DNA of 64,000 bases, from assembly GCF_000311825.1 (NCBI RefSeq), contig NZ_HE978568.1, positions 130,657 through 194,656 of the forward strand. The letters are read 5' to 3'. The translations under genes and the position numbers were made by a program. Below the pieces are notes generated by a model that worked only from the letters and a program-made list of their open reading frames with translations, did not search any database and was not told the DNA's origin. This document shows, one piece after another, positions 1 through 5,981 of this stretch. This stretch comes from Peptoniphilus grossensis ph5. Its GTDB lineage: Bacteria > Bacillota > Clostridia > Tissierellales > Peptoniphilaceae. Numbering within the stretch: the first letter of the stretch is position 1; each line of letters opens with the position of its first letter.

Positions 1-472
1 CCCACGAGGGGTGCGACCTGTTCCTTTTCTGATTTGTTTATTGTCCAATTTATTTCAATCCACGCACCCACGAGGGGTGCGACGAGGTTTGAAAAATTAT
101 ACATGCCTAGATAATGCATTTCAATCCACGCACCCACGAGGGGTGCGACAAGACAGTTGACGAGGCTATAAGAAATGCCTACAAGATTTCAATCCACGCA
201 CCCACGAGGGGTGCGACAAATGTGCCGTTTCGTAAGCGAACTTCGACGATACATTTCAATCCACGCACCCACGAGGGGTGCGACCAAGAAATACGAGATA
301 AATTCCGATGCCAGAGTGATTTCAATCCACGCACCCACGAGGGGTGCGACGCGGCAGGCGTCACAAAAGAAGCATCAGAAGAAGAATTTCAATCCACGCA
401 CCCACGAGGGGTGCGACCAGAAAAACCTGATTGCATCCTAGCTGATGATGTAGAATTTCAATCCACGCACCC
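1..472 (-). CRISPR. Type I-C CRISPR array, leader-distal segment (7 spacers)
   Basis: The 32-bp repeat starts ATTTCAATCC and ends GGGGTGCGAC on the plus strand. The array is truncated by the window start (partial repeat 1-17). Full repeats lie at 52-83, 118-149, 186-217, 253-284, 319-350 and 386-417, and a half repeat at 455-472. Spacers of 34-37 nt are at 18-51, 84-117, 150-185, 218-252, 285-318, 351-385 and 418-454. In the crRNA sense (minus strand) the repeat has a CGCACCC/GGGTGCG hairpin and ends TGGATTGAAAT, the known type I-C handle. The leader is at the far right, so these are the oldest spacers. They are now separated from leader and cas genes by a 36-kb prophage. Reading frames through this block are artefacts of repeat periodicity. 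Confidence 0.97.
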
Positions 473-494
473 GCGTACACAATGGAGAGGCGTG
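455..494. other. attL: CRISPR half repeat joined to prophage left end
   Basis: The repeat is intact for 18 bp (455-472) and then changes to phage sequence GCGTACACAATGG. The 4-bp core is ACCC (469-472). The phage arm 473-494 is an inverted partner of the arm at 36283-36304 beside the integrase. The half repeat here plus ACGAGGGGTGCGAC at 36309-36322 gives exactly one 32-bp repeat, so the insertion is clean. Confidence 0.92.
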
Positions 495-550
495 ATTTTA
501 ATACAATATTTTTAAAAACTACAAAATCAGAAATTTACGCAAAAAAATAA
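473..550 (+). other. Detached integrase C-terminal codons (used only in the excised phage)
   Basis: When attL and attR recombine, the integrase frame continues from its N-A-P codons directly into GCG TAC ACA ATG at position 473 and runs 25 codons to TAA at 548-550. In the lysogen these codons have no start and are 36 kb from the gene. The excised-form integrase would be about 508 residues against 499 in the lysogen. Frame continuity across the joint is visible by hand; use of this end is inference. Confidence 0.7.
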
Positions 551-575
551 TAGATCCATAATTAGATCTATTATT
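546..575 (+). terminator. Hairpin after the excised-form integrase stop
   Basis: A perfect 11-bp stem AATAATAGATC / GATCTATTATT with an 8-nt loop overlaps the TAA that ends the excised-form integrase. It has no strong T-run, so it may be a weak terminator or an mRNA 3' stabiliser. Integration moves it away from the integrase gene. Confidence 0.45.
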
Positions 576-576
576 C

Positions 577-604
577 TTGAAAATTATTTAATTAGTGATA
601 TTAT
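577..604 (+). promoter_or_regulatory. Promoter for the crRNA-like phage RNA
   Basis: TTGAAA (577-582), a 16-bp spacer and TATTAT (599-604), preceded by TG at the extended -10 position. Predicted start of transcription is about 611. It points into the degenerate-repeat RNA. Confidence 0.55.
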
Positions 605-610
605 TAAATT

Positions 611-703
611 AATATCAGTTGTACTGAGTGGATTGAAAAAGAAAATATAAAAAGACATAGCTAATATGTCAAAGAAAGAGCTGCATCTTCACAGCTCTTT
701 TTT
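611..703 (+). ncRNA. Solitary degenerate CRISPR repeat RNA (candidate RNA anti-CRISPR)
   Basis: The transcript would open with a small hairpin TCAGT-TGT-ACTGA (615-627), then GTGGATTGAAAAA (628-640). Its first 11 bases are identical to the 3' end of the host type I-C repeat in the crRNA sense, which is the region left as the crRNA 5' handle after Cas5c cleavage. A short A-rich guide-like stretch follows, then a GACATA/TATGTC hairpin (654-670) and a strong terminator (678-703). Own promoter, one repeat unit, no second canonical repeat. This matches the description of solitary repeat units used as RNA anti-CRISPRs, and equally of CreR-type mini-CRISPRs. It resembles the host candidate at 42752-42830 even outside the handle (ATTAATAT before, GAAAAA after). 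Function is inference. Confidence 0.55.
675..703 (+). terminator. Rho-independent terminator
   Basis: Stem AAAGAGCTG (675-683) and CAGCTCTTT (692-700) with an 8-nt loop, followed by T residues to 703. On the minus strand the stem is followed by a less perfect T-rich stretch, so it may also stop the gene at 711-1013 and limit read-through into the distal CRISPR spacers. Confidence 0.8.
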
Positions 704-710
704 CATTTTA

Positions 711-1013
711 TTAATCTATTAATACTATCCCTCCATACACTCCTATACAAGCGTATCCTTTTTCTACCATATAATCAATGGCCATTTCTTCGAAGTTTCC
801 CCAGTAGTTTACTGGTTCTGATTGATACCAGTCACTTAACCAAGATTCCATTTCTATGTCTATATAACCTATAGTTTTGTAATCTCTTCTATAACCATGC
901 ATAAACTTGTGAGAGAACACTATCCCTTCTCCAGAATAAATATCTGCATTTACATAAATTCTATTAGTTTCGCCTTCTGATACCTTAATTTTTCCAAAAT
1001 TTCTTAATTTCAT
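711..1013 (-). CDS. Small phage accessory protein, unknown function
   Basis: 100 residues with ribosome binding site TAGGAGGATAAAAA before ATG. No family recognised. It is rich in Tyr, Gly and acidic residues, with no signal peptide or membrane segment. It is the gene nearest attL and sits beside the crRNA-like RNA, downstream of the lysis cassette terminator. Accessory genes and anti-CRISPRs are often found in this place, but nothing in the sequence proves that role. Confidence 0.8.
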   Translation of the reverse strand: MKLRNFGKIKVSEGETNRIYVNADIYSGEGIVFSHKFMHGYRRDYKTIGYIDIEMESWLSDWYQSEPVNYWGNFEEMAIDYMVEKGYACIGVYGGIVLID

Positions 1014-1035
1014 TTTTTATCCTCCTAAAATTTGT

Positions 1036-1117
1036 TATAATAGGAGCAATCACTTCTAGCGGAGTGGTTACTCTGGATAGTCGGTTGAGTCGCCAAACTT
1101 GTAACCGACTATCTTTT
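1036..1117 (+). ncRNA. Candidate small structured RNA ending in a strong terminator
   Basis: Extended -10 TGTTATAAT (1034-1041), then an imperfect hairpin around CACT/AGTG (1050-1068) and a strong stem GATAGTCGGTT / AACCGACTATC followed by eight T (ends about 1117). The strand is opposite to the flanking genes. It may instead be a minus-strand leader structure for 711-1013. A related layout occurs at 30278-30340. No -35 is clear. Confidence 0.4.
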
Positions 1118-1138
1118 TTTATTTGTTTAATGTTTTTG

Positions 1139-1432
1139 TTATTTTACAAAATTAATTTTTATTGAGTAGTCCTCAACTTCGTAAGGTCTATCATAGCAGC
1201 CTGTAAGCCAGTCAATATATGCTTCTTCATCTCCGTCAAATTCTTGGTAGTCGTAAGCTTCAACAACTTGTTTATCAACTTTTTCTTCAAATCCTGCTGC
1301 ATCTACTGGTAGGACGTATGCATCGTAAGATCCGTCGTTTTGGTCGTAGTCAATTTCAATCTTGCAATCTTTCTCTTCTCTTACAAATTCTAAAATTTCT
1401 TCCAATTCTACGTTTACTTTAATTTCCTTCAT
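1139..1432 (-). CDS. Very acidic 97-residue phage accessory protein (anti-CRISPR candidate)
   Basis: RBS AAAGGAGATAAGAAAA before ATG. About 29 Asp/Glu against 10 Lys/Arg gives a net charge near -19 in 97 residues. No known domain recognised; acidic beta-rich small proteins can be DNA mimics. It has its own near-consensus promoter (1486-1514), separate from the late operon, and lies in the accessory region of a prophage that lives inside the array of an apparently intact type I-C system. Those facts make it a reasonable anti-CRISPR or antirestriction candidate, but function is unproven. Confidence 0.8.
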   Translation of the reverse strand: MKEIKVNVELEEILEFVREEKDCKIEIDYDQNDGSYDAYVLPVDAAGFEEKVDKQVVEAYDYQEFDGDEEAYIDWLTGCYDRPYEVEDYSIKINFVK

Positions 1433-1485
1433 TTTTCTTATCTCCTTTGTTTTTTTAATTTGTTATTTCCTTACTTCCTATATTT

Positions 1486-1514
1486 ATTATATATCCCGAT
1501 ATAGATTAAGTCAA
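1486..1514 (-). promoter_or_regulatory. Accessory-gene promoter A with palindrome in the spacer
   Basis: Minus strand TTGACT (1509-1514), 17-bp spacer, TATAAT (1486-1491). The palindrome TATATCCCGATATA lies across the spacer and -10. Promoter B at 2028-2056 has the same -35, spacing, -10 and a related palindrome. It drives 1139-1432 and probably 711-1013. Confidence 0.75.
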
Positions 1515-1537
1515 GTGTTTTTAAAAAGTTTTTTTAA

Positions 1538-1732
1538 TTATTTTTTATAATTTGGATTTTCGTTTTTAAAAATTTCCACCAACTCTTCTACCTCTTCTAA
1601 GGTTTTTGCATACTTTCTAGCATAAGTTCTGGCATTGCCCTTATTTCTGTGATACCTTCTAGCATCTGGATTTTTTTTAGCCCAGTTATCTATTGCCCTT
1701 CTTTGTGCTTCAGATGTTTTTAAATCTTTCAA
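1538..1732 (-). CDS. Small basic phage protein, conserved type
   Basis: 64 residues starting at TTG (1730-1732), about 9 nt after GGGAG. Rich in Arg, Lys and Asn, with the pattern SEAQRRAIDNWAKKNPDARR near the N-terminus. Small proteins of this pattern are common in Firmicutes prophages and conjugative elements; I know no function. The nearby ATG at 1738-1740 is out of frame and closes at once. Confidence 0.7.
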   Translation of the reverse strand: MKDLKTSEAQRRAIDNWAKKNPDARRYHRNKGNARTYARKYAKTLEEVEELVEIFKNENPNYKK

Positions 1733-1736
1733 ATTA

Positions 1737-1823
1737 TCATCTCCCTATTATCAAAATTAAGCCAGCTATAACAACTGCCAACTCTAACAATCTAAATATT
1801 AGCTTACATAATTCTTTTAACAT
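1737..1823 (-). CDS. Possible 28-residue membrane peptide
   Basis: ATG at 1821-1823 opens a short frame with a hydrophobic stretch (LLELAVVIAGLILIIG) and TGA overlapping the RBS of the next gene. There is no clear ribosome binding site of its own. It could be a real small membrane protein or chance. Confidence 0.3.
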   Translation of the reverse strand: MLKELCKLIFRLLELAVVIAGLILIIGR

Positions 1824-1884
1824 TTGATTTTATGAATGTTTTAGGATAAAATTTTATAGAGAAGAGAGGTTTACCTCTCTATCT

Positions 1885-2001
1885 CTATTGCCTTAGAATC
1901 ATTTTGATTACTGTAATCAACGTTCCGATTTCTAAGACTAGCTGCGTGATTTGCTGAACTATTTCACGCAGCTTTTTTATTTTATCTTCTAAATCATTCA
2001 T
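1885..2001 (-). CDS. 38-residue phage peptide, unknown
   Basis: ATG at 1999-2001 preceded by GAGGTGAGGGG, an excellent ribosome binding site. An amphipathic helix (KKLREIVQQITQLVLEIG) is followed by a hydrophobic stretch, so possibly membrane associated. It is the first gene after promoter B. A GC-rich stem (GCTGCGTGA / TTCACGCAGC, about 1941-1974) lies inside the frame and an 8-bp stem (1863-1880) follows it. Confidence 0.5.
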   Translation of the reverse strand: MNDLEDKIKKLREIVQQITQLVLEIGTLITVIKMILRQ

Positions 2002-2027
2002 CCCCTCACCTCTCTTTCTTTACTTAT

Positions 2028-2056
2028 ATTATATACCCCGTTATAGATAAAGTCAA
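2028..2056 (-). promoter_or_regulatory. Accessory-gene promoter B
   Basis: Minus strand TTGACT (2051-2056), 17-bp spacer, TATAAT (2028-2033), with the spacer carrying an imperfect version of the promoter A palindrome. It drives the short genes at 1538-2001, just after the late-operon terminator. Confidence 0.75.
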
Positions 2057-2095
2057 GAGTTTTTAAAAATTTTTTAAATATTTTCAATAAAAAAT

Positions 2096-2120
2096 AGCCT
2101 AGGAATCAACTTCCTAGGCT
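2096..2120 (-). terminator. Terminator of the phage late operon
   Basis: Perfect 10-bp stem AGCCTAGGAA / TTCCTAGGCT with a 5-nt loop; on the minus strand it is followed by ATTTTTT. It lies after the holin gene and before promoter B, separating late genes from accessory genes. Confidence 0.85.
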
Positions 2121-2183
2121 TCTTGTATTTAAAAACATAATTTAATTCTACTATTTTATTAAAAGTTACATACGTACTAAAAT

Positions 2184-2423
2184 TTAATCTTCTTTATAGT
2201 CCTCTGTATTAATTACATTAGTGATATCAGTTGGCTTACTATCTGCCATACCTTCAGACAACATATAAATACATAGACCTCCAACTGCTGAAACTAAAGC
2301 TACTACTCTCTCTGTCGTTTCTGGTGCAGCATTTGTAAATGCAATTAAAGCAATAACAACTGCACTAATGCATGCCCAAAACTTACGACTTCCTAACTTC
2401 CTTAAAAGGTCTTCTTTCTTCAT
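2184..2423 (-). CDS. Phage holin
   Basis: 79 residues. A charged N-terminus (KKEDLLRKLGSRKFW) precedes two hydrophobic segments (about residues 16-32 and 40-55) and a polar C-tail. This is the pattern of small class II phage holins that open the membrane for the lysin. Its ATG overlaps the lysin stop by 4 nt. The C-tail codons (2211-2244) match CRISPR spacer 36861-36894 at 24 of 34 bases and 9 of 11 residues, so relatives of this gene have been targeted by the host. Confidence 0.8.
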   Translation of the reverse strand: MKKEDLLRKLGSRKFWACISAVVIALIAFTNAAPETTERVVALVSAVGGLCIYMLSEGMADSKPTDITNVINTEDYKED

Positions 2424-3670
2424 TTTTCCACCTCTCTTTGCTTATCATATCTTCTTATCATTGATATAACCTGTTCACGGGTACAAACACCACCAGGGTT
2501 ACTTCCGTCAGTAATTCCTTTTTCCTTGCCCCATTCCCAGTCTTCCTTAGCCCAATCTGATGGGACTGTGTTATCTCTAGTCACGATTTTTCCCACTCCT
2601 TTGTCGTATTGTTGCAAGCCTAATCTCTCTATAAGTTGAATTAATTTATGGCCATAATTTAAATCTGTAGCATATCCACACTCTCTAAGAGCAAGTGCTT
2701 GCGTTTTATAATTTTTAGCTTCTAAGACTTTTCTATAATTTTCCCTTCTCCAAGGTGTTGATACAAAAAACTTATCGTGATCTTTAATAGATTCTAAAAA
2801 GGATCCATACTTTCTAAAGACAGCGGTAATTGTATAGACCTCTCCATTTGGTTTTTGTTCCTTGGTTTGTTTCTTGTAGACTTCCCCAGTCCAGTCCTTA
2901 GATGCCTTAATTCCAAATAAATTACATGCTTCCTTCGCAAGTGAGGACTTACCCCAGTTACTTTCTAAGATAGCTTGTGCAATAGTCACAGACGGCAAAA
3001 TATTAAGTTTTTGTCCTTTAAGGCTATCAACTATAGACTGGATAAATTTTTCTTCAGTAAGTTCAACTGGTGGATTTTTAACTTCTCCAGTTTTTTCTGC
3101 AAGTCCGTAAAACTCTGCTATGGCTTTTGCTACTGCATTTGCTGTCTTATCAAGATTTTTACGATAAATAGTCGCATCTTGTAAATTGTCATGAAAAACA
3201 TGCTCAACTATCATATTTTTCTTAGCATAACCAAGTCTTAATATTCCATAATAATTAGATCCATTGTTATTTCGCCTGTATTTTGTGCCACGATTTGGAG
3301 TACCTAAAGCACTAGACACATAAGCACAAATCTTATCCCCAAGGACCTTGCAAGACTCCTTAGGGTTTGTAGAGTCCCAGACTTCCACACCTCTTACATT
3401 GCCTCCAGCCGCATTACTGTGGACTGATAAAAGCAAGTCATAACCTCTTGCCATAAATCCTCTGGTTTTAAGACTTGGATTTTGCCAGATATCGCTTCTA
3501 GTCATATCAACTTTAAAACCATACTTCTCAAGTGCAGGCTTTAAAAAATCCCTAGCATAGATAAAGTTGCAATCTCCCTCATTACAATAGGGTAGATTAT
3601 CAACCTGTTTAAAACCTCTGTTATGTGCAGGTCCACCGCCATGTCCAGGGTCTAGCATTATTTTTATCAT
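2420..3670 (-). CDS. Bifunctional endolysin: amidase_3 plus glucosaminidase
   Basis: 416 residues. N-terminal zinc amidase (about 1-190) begins IKIMLDPGHGGG and has SVHSNA and IVEH metal and catalytic motifs; it cuts the MurNAc-L-Ala bond. A FlgJ/glucosaminidase-like domain follows (about 205-350: AQAILESNWGKSSLA, NLFGIKA). The C-terminal DWAKEDWEWGKEKGIT segment looks like half an SLH or wall-binding repeat. It sits between XhlA-like and holin genes, and releases virions at lysis. The segment 3157-3192 is matched at 28/36 by the newest CRISPR spacer with a TTC PAM. Confidence 0.92.
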   Translation of the reverse strand: MIKIMLDPGHGGGPAHNRGFKQVDNLPYCNEGDCNFIYARDFLKPALEKYGFKVDMTRSDIWQNPSLKTRGFMARGYDLLLSVHSNAAGGNVRGVEVWDSTNPKESCKVLGDKICAYVSSALGTPNRGTKYRRNNNGSNYYGILRLGYAKKNMIVEHVFHDNLQDATIYRKNLDKTANAVAKAIAEFYGLAEKTGEVKNPPVELTEEKFIQSIVDSLKGQKLNILPSVTIAQAILESNWGKSSLAKEACNLFGIKASKDWTGEVYKKQTKEQKPNGEVYTITAVFRKYGSFLESIKDHDKFFVSTPWRRENYRKVLEAKNYKTQALALRECGYATDLNYGHKLIQLIERLGLQQYDKGVGKIVTRDNTVPSDWAKEDWEWGKEKGITDGSNPGGVCTREQVISMIRRYDKQREVEK

Positions 3671-3718
3671 TTTATCAACTCCTTTATTACATAATAAAAG
3701 GCAGCTTCTAAAGCCGCC

Positions 3719-4063
3719 TTACTTTCTTAATTCATCTAAAATTTTATCTGCTTTATCGTCATGTTTATCTAGTTTTTTGTGGAGTTCTCGGTTGTAATAA
3801 TCAACCTTACTAACTGTATCAGCTACAATTCTGTTAGTTGTTGCAACTTCTTTTGTAGCTTCAGATAGTTTATCTATTGCAGTGTTTAGTATTTGATTGT
3901 CCAGTATTAGTTGTTTCAGAGTGTCAGTTATTTCCTTCATTTCTTGGCTTCTTCTCTTGTCGTTTTGTACAATTGTATACACAAAGACTCCGAGGAAAAC
4001 CACGATAATGGCTCCTGCAACCCCTAAAGATGTATAAAGTTCTTCTATTGTCTTATACTCCAT
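3719..4063 (-). CDS. XhlA-like lysis accessory membrane protein
   Basis: 114 residues. One N-terminal transmembrane helix (about residues 13-32, GVAGAIIVVFLGVFVYTIV) is followed by a long charged coiled coil. PBSX XhlA and similar hemolysin-like proteins have a related architecture, although there the helix is usually C-terminal. It lies directly upstream of lysin and holin in the late operon. Role in lysis is inferred from position. Confidence 0.6.
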   Translation of the reverse strand: MEYKTIEELYTSLGVAGAIIVVFLGVFVYTIVQNDKRRSQEMKEITDTLKQLILDNQILNTAIDKLSEATKEVATTNRIVADTVSKVDYYNRELHKKLDKHDDKADKILDELRK

Positions 4064-4114
4064 ATGTCACCCTCTTTTACAAAAATTTAAGGGAGGACTA
4101 AGCCTCCCAAATTA

Positions 4115-4249
4115 TTATGCTTCTTCCTTTGCAAGTTCTCCCATTCCTAAATCTTCAAGACACTTTCTAGTTCTTTCTTTTAGGCACATAGGCACTTGTG
4201 CAAAAGTTCTTTTGCCATGAATGATTAGTGTTGCATATACTACGTCCAT
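4115..4249 (-). CDS. CD1375-like small phage protein, copy 2
   Basis: 44 residues from ATG 4247-4249, about 9 nt after GAGGGGGTG. Pattern VYATLIIHGKRTFAQVP is the CD1375-family signature seen at this position in many clostridial prophages; function unknown. The same frame is open to an ATG at 4331-4333 that overlaps the stop of copy 1 and would add a hydrophobic N-terminus (GLVVALFGSVFLILKFMW), so a longer membrane form is possible. Confidence 0.6.
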   Translation of the reverse strand: MDVVYATLIIHGKRTFAQVPMCLKERTRKCLEDLGMGELAKEEA

Positions 4250-4322
4250 TTCTACACCCCCTCTCCACATAAATTTTAGTATTAAAAAAACACTCCCAAA
4301 GAGTGCTACTACTAAGCCTATT

Positions 4323-4430
4323 TTATTTTTCATTTTCAAGAGCCTTTTCAACTTCTTCTCTTAAAATTGTTGGTACTTGGTCGATTGTTCTTTTTCCCAT
4401 TTTGATTAGATATACATATACTGCTACCAT
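4323..4430 (-). CDS. CD1375-like small phage protein, copy 1
   Basis: 35 residues from ATG 4428-4430. Sequence pattern VYVYLIKMGKRTIDQVP followed by REEVEKAL matches copy 2 and the CD1375 family. Its stop overlaps a possible start for the next frame. Function is unknown in the family. Confidence 0.6.
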   Translation of the reverse strand: MVAVYVYLIKMGKRTIDQVPTILREEVEKALENEK

Positions 4431-4431
4431 C

Positions 4432-4794
4432 TTATTTACCTCCTAAATTTGCTTCATAAGTTTCTGCAAGTGCAGTCATAACTGCAAGTTTATCACTTTC
4501 TAATTTTTCATAAATTTCAGCTTGTGCCATGGCGGATTGAATTTTAAATTCTTCTAATTCTTTTTCAATCTTTTTTGCTGCATCTGGCTCATCTTCCTCT
4601 TTAGGTTTCTCTACTGGGTCGTTGTTTCTTTCAGCGTATAACCTGTTAATTTCTTCCCTTTCTTCTTCCGTTACTATTACAGGATTTTCAACAGTTCCCT
4701 TTTTGCCTGTAACTTCTTCCACGATTTTAAAACCTAAATTTTTATCTAGTGGCTCCCATAATATTTCACAACCACTTTGTATGATTTTATACAT
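4432..4794 (-). CDS. XkdW-like tail-region protein
   Basis: 120 residues, acidic, with a Pro/Glu-rich middle and a helical C-terminal half. Small proteins of this kind occur after the fibre genes of PBSX-like phages before the lysis genes. No enzymatic motif. Its start overlaps the end of 4787-5122, indicating coupled translation. Confidence 0.5.
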   Translation of the reverse strand: MYKIIQSGCEILWEPLDKNLGFKIVEEVTGKKGTVENPVIVTEEEREEINRLYAERNNDPVEKPKEEDEPDAAKKIEKELEEFKIQSAMAQAEIYEKLESDKLAVMTALAETYEANLGGK

Positions 4795-5122
4795 TCTTTA
4801 CCTCCTCAGAAATATCAAATACCAGGCAAGTAAAGGCAAATGTTCCGGAATAAGAATTGTAGTAATATGCAGTAATTTGAGACCCAGGAGTTGCATAAAA
4901 CCTTTTAGTTCTGCCAATATCGGGCTTTCCTTCCTTATTAACCAACGCTCCTACGTTTGCTAATTCGAAACCATATCCATGGTGAGCAACTCCCGGTGTT
5001 CCTGCCCCTACAATCTCTACTATCATGTTGTTATCAAGGTATCCGACCCATAATTCTCCGTCTGGTACTTTTATTTTTTCATTTTTTTTCATCGCTGCTG
5101 CAATTGTTCTTTTTAGTTTCAT
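4787..5122 (-). CDS. Fibre-associated protein, paralogue of the next gene upstream
   Basis: 111 residues. The N-terminus (KLKRTIAAAMKKNEKIKVPDG) parallels that of 5150-5419 (KYKRAINLSLTEHETVTVPDD), so the two arose by duplication or are interchangeable tail-tip modules. The rest is beta-rich with no named domain. It probably decorates the fibre or receptor-binding tip, inferred from place. Confidence 0.55.
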   Translation of the reverse strand: MKLKRTIAAAMKKNEKIKVPDGELWVGYLDNNMIVEIVGAGTPGVAHHGYGFELANVGALVNKEGKPDIGRTKRFYATPGSQITAYYYNSYSGTFAFTCLVFDISEEVKNV

Positions 5123-5149
5123 GCTAAGGACACCTCCTTAGCTGAGTTT

Positions 5150-5419
5150 TTATTTGATGCTAAAAGCCAACCCAACAACTGGTACAGGCCCACCAGAATA
5201 TAACTTAAAAACTGTCCCCCCCCCCATTCTAAACGGTGTGCCTGCTGCACTTGTAAGATTATTAGTCTGGTCAAAGGCATCTGATATTATTTTAAAATTT
5301 CCCCATATATTGTCTCCTTTTGCGGGTTTAAAAATTACAACACTCCAAATTTCGTCGTCTGGGACTGTTACTGTTTCGTGTTCTGTTAAAGATAAGTTTA
5401 TCGCTCTTTTATATTTCAT
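5150..5419 (-). CDS. Fibre-associated protein with a phase-variable G10 tract
   Basis: 89 residues. Paralogue of 4787-5122 in its first 20 residues. Near codon 65 the coding strand has ten G in a row (5216-5225), read as M-G-G-G-T. One extra G gives a stop a few codons later; one fewer G shifts to a frame that stays open past the usual stop. Such tracts are classic slipped-strand switches. RBS AGGAGTGATAAT precedes ATG. Confidence 0.65.
   Translation of the reverse strand: MKYKRAINLSLTEHETVTVPDDEIWSVVIFKPAKGDNIWGNFKIISDAFDQTNNLTSAAGTPFRMGGGTVFKLYSGGPVPVVGLAFSIK
5216..5225 (-). repeat. Homopolymeric G10 tract (contingency locus candidate)
   Basis: Ten consecutive C on the plus strand inside an AT-rich gene. 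It is the longest G/C homopolymer I saw in the window. Confidence 0.9.
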
Positions 5420-5430
5420 ATTATCACTCC

Positions 5431-5976
5431 TTAACTAAAAGCAAGTATTTGCTCTATAATGTCACTGTGTATTTCTTCTATTATTTGTTTTTTATAAGCA
5501 TCTAAGAGGCTATCAACTTCTTTTTTTGTGTATCTCTGTTTCATGGCATCTTCTAAAGCCTTGCCCCTGGCACCATCAAAGGCGGTGTCCTTGACCTCTC
5601 CTATCTTAAGTTGAGGAGATATCTCCACATAAGTAGACCCAGTCCATCTGTAAATCTTACTTCCAGATTTATCAACATAGAGTTTTTTGACATTCCCAGT
5701 AGATGGGAAATTACCTCTTGCCCCATACATCAAGACATCTTTGTAGATATCAAGGTCAGGTAGTTGACTTACAAGGACTTTACCCTTGTCGTCAAGGTCT
5801 GCCTTTTTCTTTAAAAGATCCATCAAGTTGACCCCGTCTGTATTCAATACATCAAGGGCATCGTTGACAGCCTTTATCAGCTTGTCAATCTCGTCCATGT
5901 TGAAGTTCAAGTCACCTACGATTACATAATCATCTGGATCTGGCTTGTTTAAATTATAATTTTTTGTTTTTTGCAC
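5431..5976 (-). CDS. Short tail fibre protein
   Basis: 181 residues from GTG (5974-5976) with upstream AGGGGTGATATAG. N-terminal YNLNKPDPDDYVIVGDLN is the base-plate attachment pattern of Firmicutes fibre proteins; the C-terminal half (LKIGEVKDTAFDGARGKAL, then a coil) is typical of fibre shafts. It follows the XkdU-like gene, as fibres do in PBSX-like phages. Likely host recognition. Confidence 0.7.
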   Translation of the reverse strand: MQKTKNYNLNKPDPDDYVIVGDLNFNMDEIDKLIKAVNDALDVLNTDGVNLMDLLKKKADLDDKGKVLVSQLPDLDIYKDVLMYGARGNFPSTGNVKKLYVDKSGSKIYRWTGSTYVEISPQLKIGEVKDTAFDGARGKALEDAMKQRYTKKEVDSLLDAYKKQIIEEIHSDIIEQILAFS

Positions 5977-5981
5977 CTATA

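Noticed and set aside
114-515. Open reading frames across the CRISPR arrays on both strands
   Set aside because: They are produced by the repeat period and contain repeated translations of the repeat; no ribosome binding site or family.
2184-3670. Perfect self-targeting of the prophage by the array
   Set aside because: No spacer matches the prophage perfectly by eye; the best has 8 mismatches in 36. It is relatedness, not exact self-targeting.
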